From: Theocolax elegans | Lineage: Eukaryota > Arthropoda > Insecta > Hymenoptera > Cerocephalidae | DNA length: 64,000 nt | Reading direction: 5' to 3' | Assembly (NCBI GenBank): GCA_026168455.1 | Contig: CM047425.1 | Coordinates: 47,626,362 to 47,690,361, forward strand | In this document: in pieces, positions 44,972 through 55,437 of the stretch | Layout of the letters: each line of letters opens with the position of its first letter | Numbering within the stretch: the first letter of the stretch is position 1 | Translations under genes and position numbers: made by a program | Notes under the pieces: model-generated | Database searches by the model: none | What the model was told of the DNA's origin: nothing | Seen by the model: the letters and a program-made list of their open reading frames with translations, nothing else

Positions 44972-45349
44972 GAAGAACAAAATGTTTTTTTCAAATAGGA
45001 ATTACTACTTTTGACCTCGGAAATGGAACAGGCGGGAAATTTTACGTTCAGTATGATCTTGGCCAAGGTTATGGTCAAGGTCATGGTAAGGATCGAAATA
45101 GTAAACGCGTACAGACCTTACAAAAAAAGCCAACCCTATAAAAATATTGATATGCAAGAGCTGTAGGGTTGCAAGAAAGCCAACTGACGGTATCCTTGAC
45201 CGTCACTTCAAGGACAAAGGTCAAGGTCATGTGTTAGGAATTTTAAGATCTCGACCATCACTCGCTCTCAGCCTTACCCAGGATTAACGACGTGGACGTG
45301 GCGAGTTTCTAATCTCTTTGTATGTGCGTATGTGTGTGTGTATCGGCGT

Positions 45350-45445
45350 ATAGTTGTCCCAGCCACTCAAGGCAAGGCGATAGTTGTCCCAGCCACTTAA
45401 GGCAAAGTGTGGTTATCCCAGACACTCAAGGCAAGGCGATAGTTC
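45350..45445. repeat. Tandem repeat, 30-bp period
   Basis: TAGTTGTCCCAGCCACT, then AAGGCAAGGCGA, occurs at 45351 and 45381, with variant units at 45411 and 45440. It lies just inside the left inverted arm of the mariner-like element. Confidence 0.85.
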
Positions 45446-45567
45446 TTCTAAGGGTAAGTTATCTAATCTGATTTTAAAGACGCTTTGATCAGAAAATTCA
45501 TCAAATAAGATGTTCAAACAATTACCCGTTATTATCAAGACATAACTGAATTCGATTTTGAAAACTT

Positions 45568-46676
45568 CTAATGGTGGCTAGAAGAGCGATTCTTGAAATG
45601 TTGCGACATGCAATCAGGGTTGCCAGATGGCGATTTTTTCTCCCTGTTGCTCTTGCTTAATAAACATCAATATACGTAAGAGAGAAAAGGAAAAAAAAAT
45701 CGCCAACTGGTCACTCTGCATGCAATTGTTATGCGGTCCATCATATTTTCTCTTGTAGTAGGCACTTCAGCGTAGACAATATTTTTCAAATAACCCCACA
45801 AAAAGAAATCCAAGCTGGTCAAATCTGGAGATCTCAGACACCATTCTTCAAATCCACCACGTCCTATCCATCGATTAGTGAATCTGACGTTTAGATAGTC
45901 ACGAACTATTCTGGCAAAATGAGCAGGTGCACCATCGTGCTGAAACCACATGCGTTGTCTTGTGTGCAGATCAACATTTTCAAGTAAGACCGGTAAATCA
46001 TTTCTCAAAAACCGTAAATAGTTGTGGTAATTTACATGTCTTTCGAAGAAATACGGACCAATTAAGTTTCCATTTATAATACCGCACCACACCGTCAAAC
46101 TCCAACGTTGCTGATGATTCACTTGTTGAAGCCAATGTGGATTTTCGACAGACCAGTAATGGCAATTGTGCCTGTTAAGTTGACCAGTATTATAAAAGTA
46201 GCTTCATCACTAAATAGGACGTAATTAAAAAATTCTGGATCTCCTTGTATTATCATTTGTGCACACGCACAAAACTGACGCCTTCGTTCAAAGTCCCCAG
46301 CAAGTAACCGTTGTGTCAATGTTACGTGGTAAGGATGGAATCTGTGAACTCTCAGAATTCGGTGCACCGTGAATTTTGGAATACCTAATTGTCTTGCAAT
46401 TGCTCGAGTACTAATGTGGGGGTCAATTTCTACCAAAGCTAATACTGCAAGCACATGTGGCTGATCCCTTTCTGGTACATTATTTCTCCGTCTTTCTCGC
46501 GGACCAAGTGGTCGTTGTCGTTGACGCTCTACAAGTCTCGCAATGGTACGATCGTTTGGGTGTCTTCTATTAGGAAAACGATTACGGTATATTCTTGCTG
46601 CATGAGCATAATTACCATGGCATTATCCAAGCGCAATAATAATATCTACTATTTCATTGGAGGTATAATCAGGCAT
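45568..46676 (-). pseudogene. Mariner-like transposase (DD41D spacing), broken
   Basis: From the ATG at 46676 the minus strand encodes an N-terminal helix-turn-helix part, broken by TAA at 46623-46625. The catalytic domain follows: FSDEATF, FQHDGAPAH and RSPDLTSLDFFLWG. Forty-one residues separate the second Asp (QHD) from the last (SLD), the spacing reported for the rosa-type mariner group. One base appears to be missing in a T run near 46193, shifting the frame just after the first Asp. The C-terminus is interrupted by the 104-bp MITE at 45615-45718, after which the frame resumes briefly to a TAG at 45568. The protein would cut and join the element ends. Three lesions leave it inactive. Confidence 0.87.
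45615..45718. mobile_element. hAT-type MITE, 104 bp, TSD CATGCAAT
   Basis: The ends CAGGGTTGCCAGATGGCGAT and, inverted, CAGAGTGACCAGTTGGCGAT form about 29-bp imperfect inverted repeats. A perfect 8-bp direct repeat CATGCAAT (45607-45614 and 45719-45726) flanks it. CAG...GCC ends plus an 8-bp duplication are hAT hallmarks. It sits inside the mariner-like transposase. Confidence 0.9.
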
Positions 46677-46847
46677 TGTGTACTAAGGGGCTGACGGATG
46701 AATAATCTTATTTCTATCAGGTCAACTAAAGCGAGGTTGTGAATTATGCACTGACAGTATGTTCTTACTTTTTTAGTTTTTTACACTTAAAGCAAAGTAG
46801 CTACTAAATAATTTTTGTATAATTTCGCAAAAAAATTTTACGATTTT

Positions 46848-46851
<4 letters not shown>

Positions 46852-46887
<36 letters not shown>
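46852..46887. repeat. (CA)n microsatellite
   Basis: About 18 CA units at the inner edge of the right mariner arm. The left arm has a shorter GT run in the mirror position. Confidence 0.95.
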
Positions 46888-46891
<4 letters not shown>

Positions 46892-47382
46892 GGATTAGAA
46901 ACTCGCCACGTCCACGTCGTTAATCCTGGGTAAGGCTGAGAGGGAGTGATGGTCGAGATCTTAAAATTCCTAACATGACCTTGACCTTTGTCCTTGAGGT
47001 GACGGTCAAGGATACCGTCAGTTGGCTTTCTTGCAACCCTACAGCTCCTGCATCTCAATATTTTTATAGGGTTGGCTTTTTTCGTAAGGTCTGTACGCGT
47101 TTACTGTTTTGATCCTGACCATGACCTTGACCATAACCTTGGCCAAGATCATACTGAACGTAAAATTTCCCGCCTGTTCCATTTCCGAGGTCAAAAGTAG
47201 TGATTCCTATTTGAAAAAAACATTTTGTCCTTCAAATGACCTTAACCCTTGACCTCAAATTATGGTTAATATTACCGTCAGTTGGCCCCTTAAAAACCCT
47301 ATAACTTTTGTATAGATAGTTTTTTTCTATCTCCAATATTTTTAGATATTCTCATCCGTTATTTAAAATGGGACACCCTGTA

Positions 47383-47837
47383 TATATATACATATATATA
47401 TCTTCAATTTAATTATTTACAAATGTAAGAATAATGTTATAATGAATACGGAATTTTTTAATTAGTAGCAGGGAATCTATTTAGAAAGATAATTTAACAG
47501 ATTAAAATTTGTACGTTTTTAGTTGTACAACGTTTTCGCCACGCGTAAGATGTACTTTCAAGTATTTTGTATTTATACATCTAAGTATGTGCTTTATAGA
47601 ATACAAAATAAACTTTAAAAGTACCAATAGAATGACTTAATAAATACTAAACTTATAAGAAAAATTCGATAAATTTAAACAATCTAAATTTTTTTTAAAT
47701 AAGGATTTTAATCGATATTTTAGAAGCACAGTAATTTTCGCATCAATTTATGCTAATCCATCATTCCTTATAGTTAACCCGAACCGTCGTTTTTATTATT
47801 ATGTAATGATAAGAAGAGAAAATAGTTATACCAGATT
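47383..47837. other. AT-rich gene-free stretch
   Basis: TA-rich next to the mariner insertion. Nothing else is recognised. Confidence 0.5.
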
Positions 47838-48010
47838 TCTGCTGGAATTCCACTAGAATTTCGTAATACTTTTGCTAGATCTTAGCAAGAGTTTCACTAG
47901 ACTTTTGCCACACTTTCGACAAACTTTCGCAATACTTTTTCAAGACTTTAGCAACACTTCCACCAGATTTTTGCCCTACTTACACTAGACTTTTCAATAC
48001 TTTCTGTGGT
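47838..48010. repeat. Degenerate short tandem repeat
   Basis: Units of about 17 bp on the theme CACTAGACTTTTGCCACACTTTCG recur roughly ten times with many changes. Confidence 0.7.
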
Positions 48011-48185
48011 AAATTAATTGCTTATGAAGACTTCCCAACATACTTATTGGATGACATTTTATGAAACTATTATACATACTTATCTGTTTAATTTTGGGAG
48101 ACTTCTAAAATACCTGCTGAAATAGTTTCTAGGATACTTGTTGAAATAAAAGATAGTGAGGATCTCAGGAATATAGTTTTATACA

Positions 48186-48470
48186 TGTTAAGTGAACTTT
48201 TATTATATTAATGTTTATTATATTATATGAAAATTAACTTCCGATTACTAAATTACACGTGGCACGGAATTACCTTATACATCCTCCCAACACATGCTCT
48301 CTCTACAGAGGCTATCCAACGAGTAGAGTATCTTTATTTGTACACGCGCTCTCTTTCACACCTCGCGATGCGTACGCATACATTATTATAGTCGAAATAA
48401 AGAATACTGTCACTATACTGTACAACAGGTCATTTGACTCGTAGGATACAAAATTACTTATATCTTAACA
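48186..48470 (-). repeat. 3' LTR of the copia element
   Basis: 285 bp. The ends TGTTAAG and CTTAACA are inverted copies in TG...CA form. It adjoins the polypurine tract and lies 68 bp beyond the pol stop codon. Limits rest on these features because no second LTR is present. Confidence 0.7.
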
Positions 48471-48538
48471 CACCTCCTTAATTTTTATGCTACGTGCTAT
48501 TTAAACAATTTTTAGAAGCACTCTGAATTTTTCAAACT

Positions 48539-51275
48539 TTATTCTATACCTAGCGCCTTTGTCAAAATATGAGCCATGTTATTTTCAGAATCTACTTTTA
48601 CAATTTTAATTTCTTTCTTTTCATAGCTTTCATTAACAAAATGATAGTGTACTTCGATATATTTAGACTTTTTTGTCATATTTCCAAATTTTGCTATTGC
48701 AATGGCTCCAGAGTTGTCTTCATAAATTTTAATGGGTATTTCGATTATTATTTTGAACTCTTTCAATAAATTCATTATTGCTTTAATTTCGCTTATAGCT
48801 TCTGATAAAGCTACATATTCTGCTGCGGTTGACGATTTCGTTACACTGCCCTGTTTTCTGGCTTTCCAATATATTACATTATCAAATAATCTTATAATAA
48901 ATCCTGTAGTCGATTTTCTACCGGATTGATCTCCGGCCCAGTCAGCATCAACGAAACAATCCATAATTTCAGTGTTTTCATTTCTTTTATACGTTAATTT
49001 TAATTCTCTCGTCAAATACAAATACTTTAGAACTCGTAATGCATACTTGTAACGAGTATCGTCGTAACTATTTTGAAACCGATTTACATAGTTCACACTA
49101 TAACTAATATCTAATCTGGTTCCAGTGCTAATATACAATAAGGCTCCAATGAGATTTCTATATTTTATATCGATTGACGTTAGCTGTGCGGGTTCAAGAC
49201 TTAAATTTTGTTCCATAGGTGTATGATATAATTTACTATTTTCAATATTATATTTTCTACTTAATGACTCTATATAATCACTTTGGTCTAGTGTCATCTC
49301 ACCTTTTTTATTATTATAATTAATATTTATACCCAAATAAGTCTTTACTTCACCTAGGTCTTTCATTGCAAATTTATTTGATAATTTTTTCTTAATCTCA
49401 TCGATCTTTTTCAAAGTTTTTCCGCATATCAATAAATCGTCTACAAATAGAATTAAATATAATGTTTCGCCATTATCATATTTTAAGTACAGGCAATAAT
49501 CATTTTCGTTTCTTTGGAATCCTAATTTCTGTATATAATTATCGAAGCATTCATACCAGGCTTTTGGACTTTCGCACAGTCCGTACAACGCCTTTTCTAG
49601 TTTATATACTCTTTTGGTTTTGTCTTCATAACCTTTAGGCTGTTTTACAAATACCTCTGACTTTACCGTCCCATTTAGAAATGCGGTTTCTACGTCCATT
49701 TGCATAATTATTAAACCGTTTTGACAACAATAGGATAATAATAATTTTAGTGTTTGTATTTTTGCTATTGGTGAATATAAATCATCCAGTACTTCTTTCT
49801 GTTGAAATCCACGAACGACTAATCTTGCCTTTTTGTGATTATCAGATTTATTTGTAAAAACCCATTTTAAATCTAAAATTTTTTTGCCTTTCGGTTTATC
49901 TACTAATTTCCACGTTTTATTTTTTTCTAGACAGTTCATTTCTCTATTCATAGCTTCTTTCCATAAATCACAATCATTATCATTTAAAGATTCTTCATAT
50001 GTTTTTGGACTATCTGCGCTTACTATATTTACAAAAATAAAATTTGAACTTGACTGGCCATATCTATTAGGCATTTTTCTTTCGCGTTCTGATCGTCTTA
50101 ATTCAATTTCTCGATCATCAATTTTTACATCAGATTTGTTACTTAAATTTCAGGTCCTTTTGCTTTTGTTTACATTTGTTTCGTCGTTAATTACATTTTC
50201 AAAAATCTCGTCTGATTCAGAGTTTTCATCAATACTTTTATTCGATTCATTATCGCTTTCATCATCTCCTTTAAATCCAACTAACTTTTCATTTTCATTT
50301 ACAAAATCTACATGTCTTGCTATTATAATTTTTCTATTGACTAAAACTCTGTATCCAGCGCTTTCGTAACCTACAAGTATGCCATAATCAGCTTTTCTAT
50401 CCCACTTATTTTGTCTTTTTATTTCCGGGACTCTTACGAATACTTTACTCCCATATAATTTTAAATTTTCCATATTTGGTTTCCTTTTTAAAAATATTTC
50501 GGCAGGAGTTTAATTTTCTCGTGTATTTGTTATGGTTCTATTTTTCAAGTATGCTGCTGCTTTTACTATTTCTGGCCAATATATGATATTTAATTTTGAA
50601 TCAGAAAGTAAACATCTTGCTGAATTCATAATTGTGCTATTATAACGTTCAGCTGTTCCGTTCAATTCGTGTACATATCGTGGTCATGGCTCTAACATAA
50701 TACCTTTTTCTCTAACTAAATTGAATATATTTTTGTTAATATATTCTCTGCCATTATCACATCTTAATTTTTTAATTTTTTTACCTGTCAGATTTTCTAC
50801 TTTATTTATGTAATCCAAGAAACAATTATATACTTCATCTTTTGATTTTATCGTGTAGACCAGAGCACACTTACTATAATCATCTATAAAGGTCAAAAAA
50901 TATTTTGAACCGTCATACCCGGTATTTGTCTGCGGCCCATTTAAATCTGTATGTACTAATTCAAGAATTTCACTCGCGCCGCTGCGATTATTTTGGAATG
51001 GCAAATTATGCATTTTATTCTGAATGCACGTTCCGCATTTTAATTGAATTTGTTCTAATCTTTCTGGCATTCCCTCAACTAATTTATTATTACACATTTT
51101 ATTCAAATAATCAAAATTTACATGCCCCAAGATTCTATGAAATTTTTCTTTTTGTTTCATTTTATATACATCGCTTGCATAAACATCTACTCTGTCTACA
51201 CAACTATTTATTTTATATAAACCATTTTCTTTATATGCAATCCCAATTAATCTATCGTATTTATTATATATCTTT
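48539..51275 (-). pseudogene. Copia Pol (integrase, reverse transcriptase, RNase H), three stop codons
   Basis: One minus-strand frame runs from about 51275 to 48539, broken only by stop codons at 50686-50684 (TGA), about 50508 (TAA) and 50152-50150 (TGA). The integrase zinc domain (FHRILGH..CGTC) and catalytic core (VHTDLNGP, CDNGREY) come first. The copia-type reverse transcriptase follows (WKEAMNREM, MDVETAFLNG, KALYGL, and FVDD at residues 210-213 of the last open segment), and then RNase H (DADWAGD). There are no frameshifts. Near the end KSKYIEVHYHF is the usual copia C-terminal block. Family role: reverse transcription and integration. This copy is inactive. Confidence 0.9.
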
Positions 51276-51338
51276 GATTACACAGCCACACAAAAAAAAA
51301 AAAATAACAAAACCCACGGACCGGACCATATATACCTT

Positions 51339-51780
51339 ATGTTTTTGAGGTCGCTGATTCCGAATCCGTGGTCCGTTTGACCCCATCACCTCAGGGTCAA
51401 GGTCAGGTCCAGGTCAAATTTACAAAATTAACGGCAACCAAGGTTTAACAGTATACATATATGTTTTTGAGGTCGCTGATTCCGAATCCGTGGTCCGTTT
51501 GACCCCATCACCTCAGGATCAAGGTCAGGTCAAGGTCAAATTTACAAAATTAACGGCAACCAAGGTTTAACAGTATACATATATGTTTTTGAGGTCGCTG
51601 ATTCCGAATCCGTGGTCCATTTGACCCCATCACCTCAGGGTCAAGGTCAGGTCAAGCTCAAATTTACAAAATTAACGGCATCCAAGGTTTAACAGTATAC
51701 ATATATGTTTTTGGGGTCGCCGAATCCGAATCCGTGGTCCGTTTGACTCCATCACCTCATAGTGAAGTTTATTTGAAGGT
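51339..51780. repeat. Tandem array, exact 122-bp period, four units
   Basis: Units start ATGTTTTTGAGGTCGCTGAT at 51339, 51461 and 51583, with a diverged, truncated fourth at 51705. Each carries CCGAATCCGTGGTCC, ACCCCATCACCTCAGG and a GTCAAGGTCAGGTCAAGGTC-type block. Confidence 0.95.
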
Positions 51781-52042
51781 AAAATCGACAAAATTCTTGT
51801 AAAACAAACCAAACTTCATGCCATTTATTTTTTCTTACTATACCTTACACGTTTCTCATCAAATGATCGGTGCAAAGGTTTCCTTTTGCGTTTTTTCCCA
51901 GTAGTTTTACAATCTCTTTTCAACATCCAGCAGTAGTCGGCCAGCATTTAATCATTTTTCAGCATTTTTAATCATGAACTTGAGTTTTTTAAAAAGTGTT
52001 AAAATAGGGTAAGGTGAGGGAATTAAAGGAGGATGGGTAGTT

Positions 52043-52096
52043 GACCTGGAGGTCATCCTGACCACCTGGACATCGTCCTCGGGAAGTGACATAATT
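52043..52096 (-). repeat. Inverted copy of the 108-bp repeat unit
   Basis: GACCTGGAGGTCATCCTGAC, then CACCTGGACATCGTCCTC and GAAGTGACA, is the reverse-complement relative of the 53089-53304 units, on the other side of SINE 2. Confidence 0.75.
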
Positions 52097-52167
52097 TTTT
52101 TGTTTTATAATTTTTTTGTTTAATTTCATTTTCCCTCTGCGATTACAGGCTTGGGACTGACATATAT

Positions 52168-52625
52168 TGTTCATATTTTTTTTTTTTTTTTTTTATGTTA
52201 TTTAACGTCGCTCTATTTATGCTGCCAGGGCTAATCAGCGACGGAGGTGAACGGTGTGTCTGTAAACAAAGCACATGTAGTTGAAACAGTGGTGCTTGTG
52301 TCCATCGGAAGATATCATCGGTCACTGTAATTAGTCTAATAATTACAGTTTCCTGTCCTCCCGATGGAACCACCGCGATCCTCTTTACATCTTCGTGTCC
52401 CTAACGTTCCCTATAGTTCAGATGCCCGTGCCTCTTATGCACTGAAAAATGCACGAAACGCACGTGCACCTGAACTGGCGTCACATTATAGTGACACGCC
52501 GAGCCACTGAGTCGCGGTGTTCGAAAAATGCACATGAAAAAAATTTTCAGAGGTACACGTCTGGGATCGAACCCACGACCCTCGGTGTGAGAGTCGGGAG
52601 CTCTACCCATGAGCCACCGCGGCTC
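52168..52625 (-). mobile_element. SINE 2, tRNA-headed, poly(A)-tailed
   Basis: On the minus strand the tRNA-like head near 52625 has an A-box-like TGGCTCATGGGTAGAGC (52616-52600) and a B box GGTTCGATCCC (52573-52563). The unit ends in a run of about 20 T on the plus strand (52170-52193), that is, a poly(A) tail. Its 3' part matches SINE 1 at 10616-10760 (GCTAATCAGCGACGGAGGTG, AAAGCACATG, AGTGGTGCT), but the head is different and the body is longer. An open-frame match to a protein is not seen. Confidence 0.8.
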
Positions 52626-52690
52626 TTATATTGTTCATATATTTTGTTCAGTTCATATATTTTGTTCAATATATATTGTTCATTTATTTT

Positions 52691-53083
52691 GAAATTTTGA
52701 GTGCTACTCTTTAAAGATGCTGCTTATATGTATATTTGTAAATATTTGAATTAAGTGTGCACTTTAGATATGATTTTTTTATTAATTAATTTACTTTTAA
52801 AGCTTTGTTAAAAACTTAGCAATATTAGCGCTACGCTTTAAAGGTGCTGCTTCAAATTTTGAATTGTTCTATTGATGATTCATTTTAAAATTTTGAGCGC
52901 TACTCTTTAAAGGTGCTGCTTACATGTATATTTGTAAATATTTGAATTAAGTGTGCACTTTAGATATGATTTTCTTTATTAATTAATTTATTTTTAACAC
53001 TTTGTTAAAAACTTAGCAATATTAGCGCTACGCTTTAAAGGTGCTGCTTCAATTTTTGAATTGTTATGTTGTTGATTTATTTT
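52691..53083. repeat. Tandem duplication, 196-bp period
   Basis: AAATTTTGAG.GCTACTCTTTAAA.., then TTAAAAACTTAGCAATATTAG and CGCTACGCTTTAAAGGTGC, occurs twice, starting at 52692 and 52888. Within each unit the TACTCTTTAAAG.TGCTGCTT phrase is itself echoed. Confidence 0.92.
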
Positions 53084-53088
53084 TTTTT

Positions 53089-53304
53089 ACCTCCGGGTCA
53101 TCTGGACATCGTCTACTGGTAAGTAGTGTACCACTCTGCTTGAATATGCAAAAAAAATTGTCACTTCGTGAAGACGATGTCCAGGTGGTGAGGGTGACCT
53201 CCGGGTCATCTGGACATCGTCTACTGGTAAGTAGTGTGCCACCCTGCTTGAATATGCAAAAAAAATTGTCACTTCCTGAAGACGATGTCTAGGTGGTCAA
53301 GGTA
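53089..53304. repeat. Tandem duplication, 108-bp period
   Basis: ACCTCCGGGTCATCTGGACA, continuing CGTCTACTGGTAAGTAGTGT, occurs at 53089 and 53197. Each unit ends with GAAGACGATGTC.AGGTGG, an imperfect inverted copy of its start. Confidence 0.93.
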
Positions 53305-53645
53305 CACCCCATACCACCACCCCTTCCCCCTTCAAATGTTGCCCCTTTTAAAAAAACAACTAAAAACATTAACCCCCAACAGTGCGTCAAAAAACATGTG
53401 ATACATCTATTTATCAAAAAATATCGTCACATCGACAATTACGTCACACAAATAGATTGACGTCACAGACAGGGAGAAAGGCTTTTGATGGAATTTAATT
53501 TTTATTTAACTTTAACTCTAACTTTAATTTTTTCTATTATATATTTTTAATATTTAATTTATTAAAAAAAAATAATAAAAAAAAAAATAAATAAATAAAT
53601 AAAGTAAAAAATAATAAATTAACTTTAATTTTTTTTTATATATAT
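53305..53645. other. AT-rich gene-free stretch
   Basis: Poly(A)- and poly(T)-rich sequence with an AATA/AAAT run near 53560-53605, leading to the LTR at 53646. No other features. Confidence 0.5.
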
Positions 53646-54446
53646 TGTAACGAATCAATGTAATATTTGATTATATTACATTGCTCGTTACATTCTCTCT
53701 CTCTGTCTAGCCTGTGTATTAATATTTACAGATGTTACAGGTCGACGTTCGACGATTTTCGGCGATTTTCGCGGACCTTCGTAAAGGTAAAAGTAGGGAA
53801 AGAGAGAGAGAGTTTTCGGTTCGTAAGTGCGAGAGCACTTAGATTAAACTCAACCGTGGAGCGACTAATCTCAACCGCCGAGAGATTAAAAGTCAACCGT
53901 GTGATTAATTGCCACTGACGTGAGAAACCTTGCGATTTGTTTTCTCCATATTTTGATCGCCCTGTGCTTGTGATCCTGGTGCTGTGCTGGTGATCCAGTG
54001 AAGTTGCAATAGTTTGTTTGGCGACGACGCAGCCCAGGAAGCTAAAGAGTAGCGACTACGCAGACTTCACCTGGTTGTTTGACCATCGATCGCGTCTCAA
54101 GCACTGTAAGTGCCAGTCTTGTAGTCTCTCTCTCTCTCTTTCTCTCTTTATTTATCTCGCGTGTATACTGACCTGCGTTTCGCGCGCTGCGACGCGCCTG
54201 TATTATTGTTTTTCCCGAATACATTTATTTCTGTTATTAATTAAATACTGCATTGTTGTTTATTTAATTGTTTACCCTCTTTTTCTCGCGTTTCGCTAAA
54301 TAAAGATTACCGCCGCCTCCGCCTATACGGCTTATTATAGTCGTATTATTACTGAGCGGCTGATCGCGTAAATGAGACTATTATTTTAACGGTTCTGAAT
54401 TATTATTATCTTATTTATTGTTATTAAAAATAGCAAAACCGTTACA
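53646..54446 (+). repeat. 5' LTR of the 53.6 kb gypsy element
   Basis: 801 bp, starting TGTAACGA and ending ACCGTTACA. A CT run (54123-54146) and an AATAAA signal (54299-54304) lie inside. An 83-codon frame within it is repeated in the other LTR and is not considered a gene. Confidence 0.95.
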
Positions 54447-54460
54447 TGGCGCCCAACGTG
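54447..54460 (+). promoter_or_regulatory. Primer binding site, tRNA-Lys type
   Basis: TGGCGCCCAACGTG directly abuts the 5' LTR. It is complementary to the 3' end of insect tRNA-Lys, the primer known for Drosophila gypsy. Confidence 0.85.
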
Positions 54461-55437
54461 CATGGTAATTAGCGATACGCATATTATTGACAATTAATAG
54501 TCTCAAAATTTAATTTCTAATATTTAAAAGTTTTAATTCAGTCAATAGGCGTGTTAAATTAAGAGATCTTATTTCGAGCATTTCGAGAGCGAGCGAGCGC
54601 ATTGTTTACGTTTCGCGGTGATTCGCGGTGTTTACGCTGCGAATAATATTTGAATATTGTACTTTCTATACATTTCGAAAATATTCTTTCGTATCTTATA
54701 TTATTTGAATCTTAAATCGAATTTTCTTTTCGTTTAATTTTAGCGTATTGCGAATTTAATTATTTCGTGCTTCTTTTATTATTTAATTGTTTATTTAAAT
54801 AATTATTAGCGACACCGCGGAAAATAAAATTATTGTTTTTTTTAATAATTTGTCGTAAACTGTATAATCGCAATTTAGGTTGAGTTAGTCTATTTCGCGT
54901 GCGTGCGTGTAAGTGTGTGTGTGATTTACGCGGTAAATATAAGTATTGTAGCGTATCGCGGTACATGTATGTAGGTGTATGTAAGCGTGTGCGCAAATAA
55001 AGTAAATTAATTTTTTTTTTTAATTTGAATTCAATTTAATTTTTTTTTGTTGTTATTATAAATTATTAAAATAATTTTTATAGCGTTTCTTCGCAATTTA
55101 AAATTTTGTCTTTTTTTAAATAATTATTATATTTAAACAATTTATTTTAAATTCTTCAAATTTCTTGTATATTAAATTCGCTAATTCAATTTAATTCTAT
55201 TTTTTTTGTAAACAATTGAAAAATTTATTTTTAACAAATTACAGATTTGTAATATTTTGTTTTTTTTTACAAAGTGGTTGATCTTAGTAAATTTAATTTG
55301 GTTAAGCGAATTTGCGCATAATTTAATAGCGATTCGCAATTATTTTATAATTTGTTTAATAAATTTTTTTAATTGTGAGAATTTATTTTGCCAATAAGGC
55401 CTAAAATTTAAATTTTATTTAATTTTTATAATTCAAA
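54461..55437 (+). other. Leader of the 53.6 kb gypsy element
   Basis: Nearly 1 kb of AT-rich untranslated leader with GT-rich stretches near 54895-54990 and long T runs. Its last 100 bp (from 55336) are part of the duplicated block. Packaging signals are expected here but cannot be seen by eye. Confidence 0.6.

Larger units (their letters stand above)
40055..47380 (-). mobile_element. Mariner-like element with about 500-bp inverted ends, interrupted
   Basis: The outer ends read CAGGGTGTCCCATTTTAAAT (40055) and its inverted copy ending at 47380, each next to TA, the standard Tc1/mariner target. The inverted similarity continues to 45319 on the left (once the retrotransposon at 40209-44971 is skipped) and from 46888 on the right, about 500 bp per arm. 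The arms contain several GGTCAAGGTCA-type words. The transposase is on the minus strand. Without its insertions the element would be about 2.45 kb. A GT run (45320-45342) and a CA run (46852-46887) lie at the inner edge of the two arms. Confidence 0.9.
48186..51275 (-). mobile_element. Copia-class LTR retrotransposon, 5'-truncated
   Basis: Minus-strand element with its 3' LTR at 48186-48470 and a pol region up to about 51275, where similarity stops abruptly. Gag, protease, leader and the 5' LTR are missing, so no target duplication can be checked. The polypurine tract TAAGGAGGTG lies next to the LTR (48480-48471). Confidence 0.85.

Noticed and set aside
40055..47380. Reading the whole 7.3 kb as one large Maverick-like or composite element
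   Set aside because: Perfect GAAGA and CATGCAAT duplications show separate gypsy and MITE insertions into a 2.4 kb mariner-like element.
52555..52630. Possible functional tRNA gene (minus)
   Set aside because: Same reasoning: the promoter boxes head a SINE with a poly(A) tail.
53667..54299. Small ORFs of 83 and 93 codons repeated in both LTRs
   Set aside because: Identical only because the LTRs are identical; no family resemblance.
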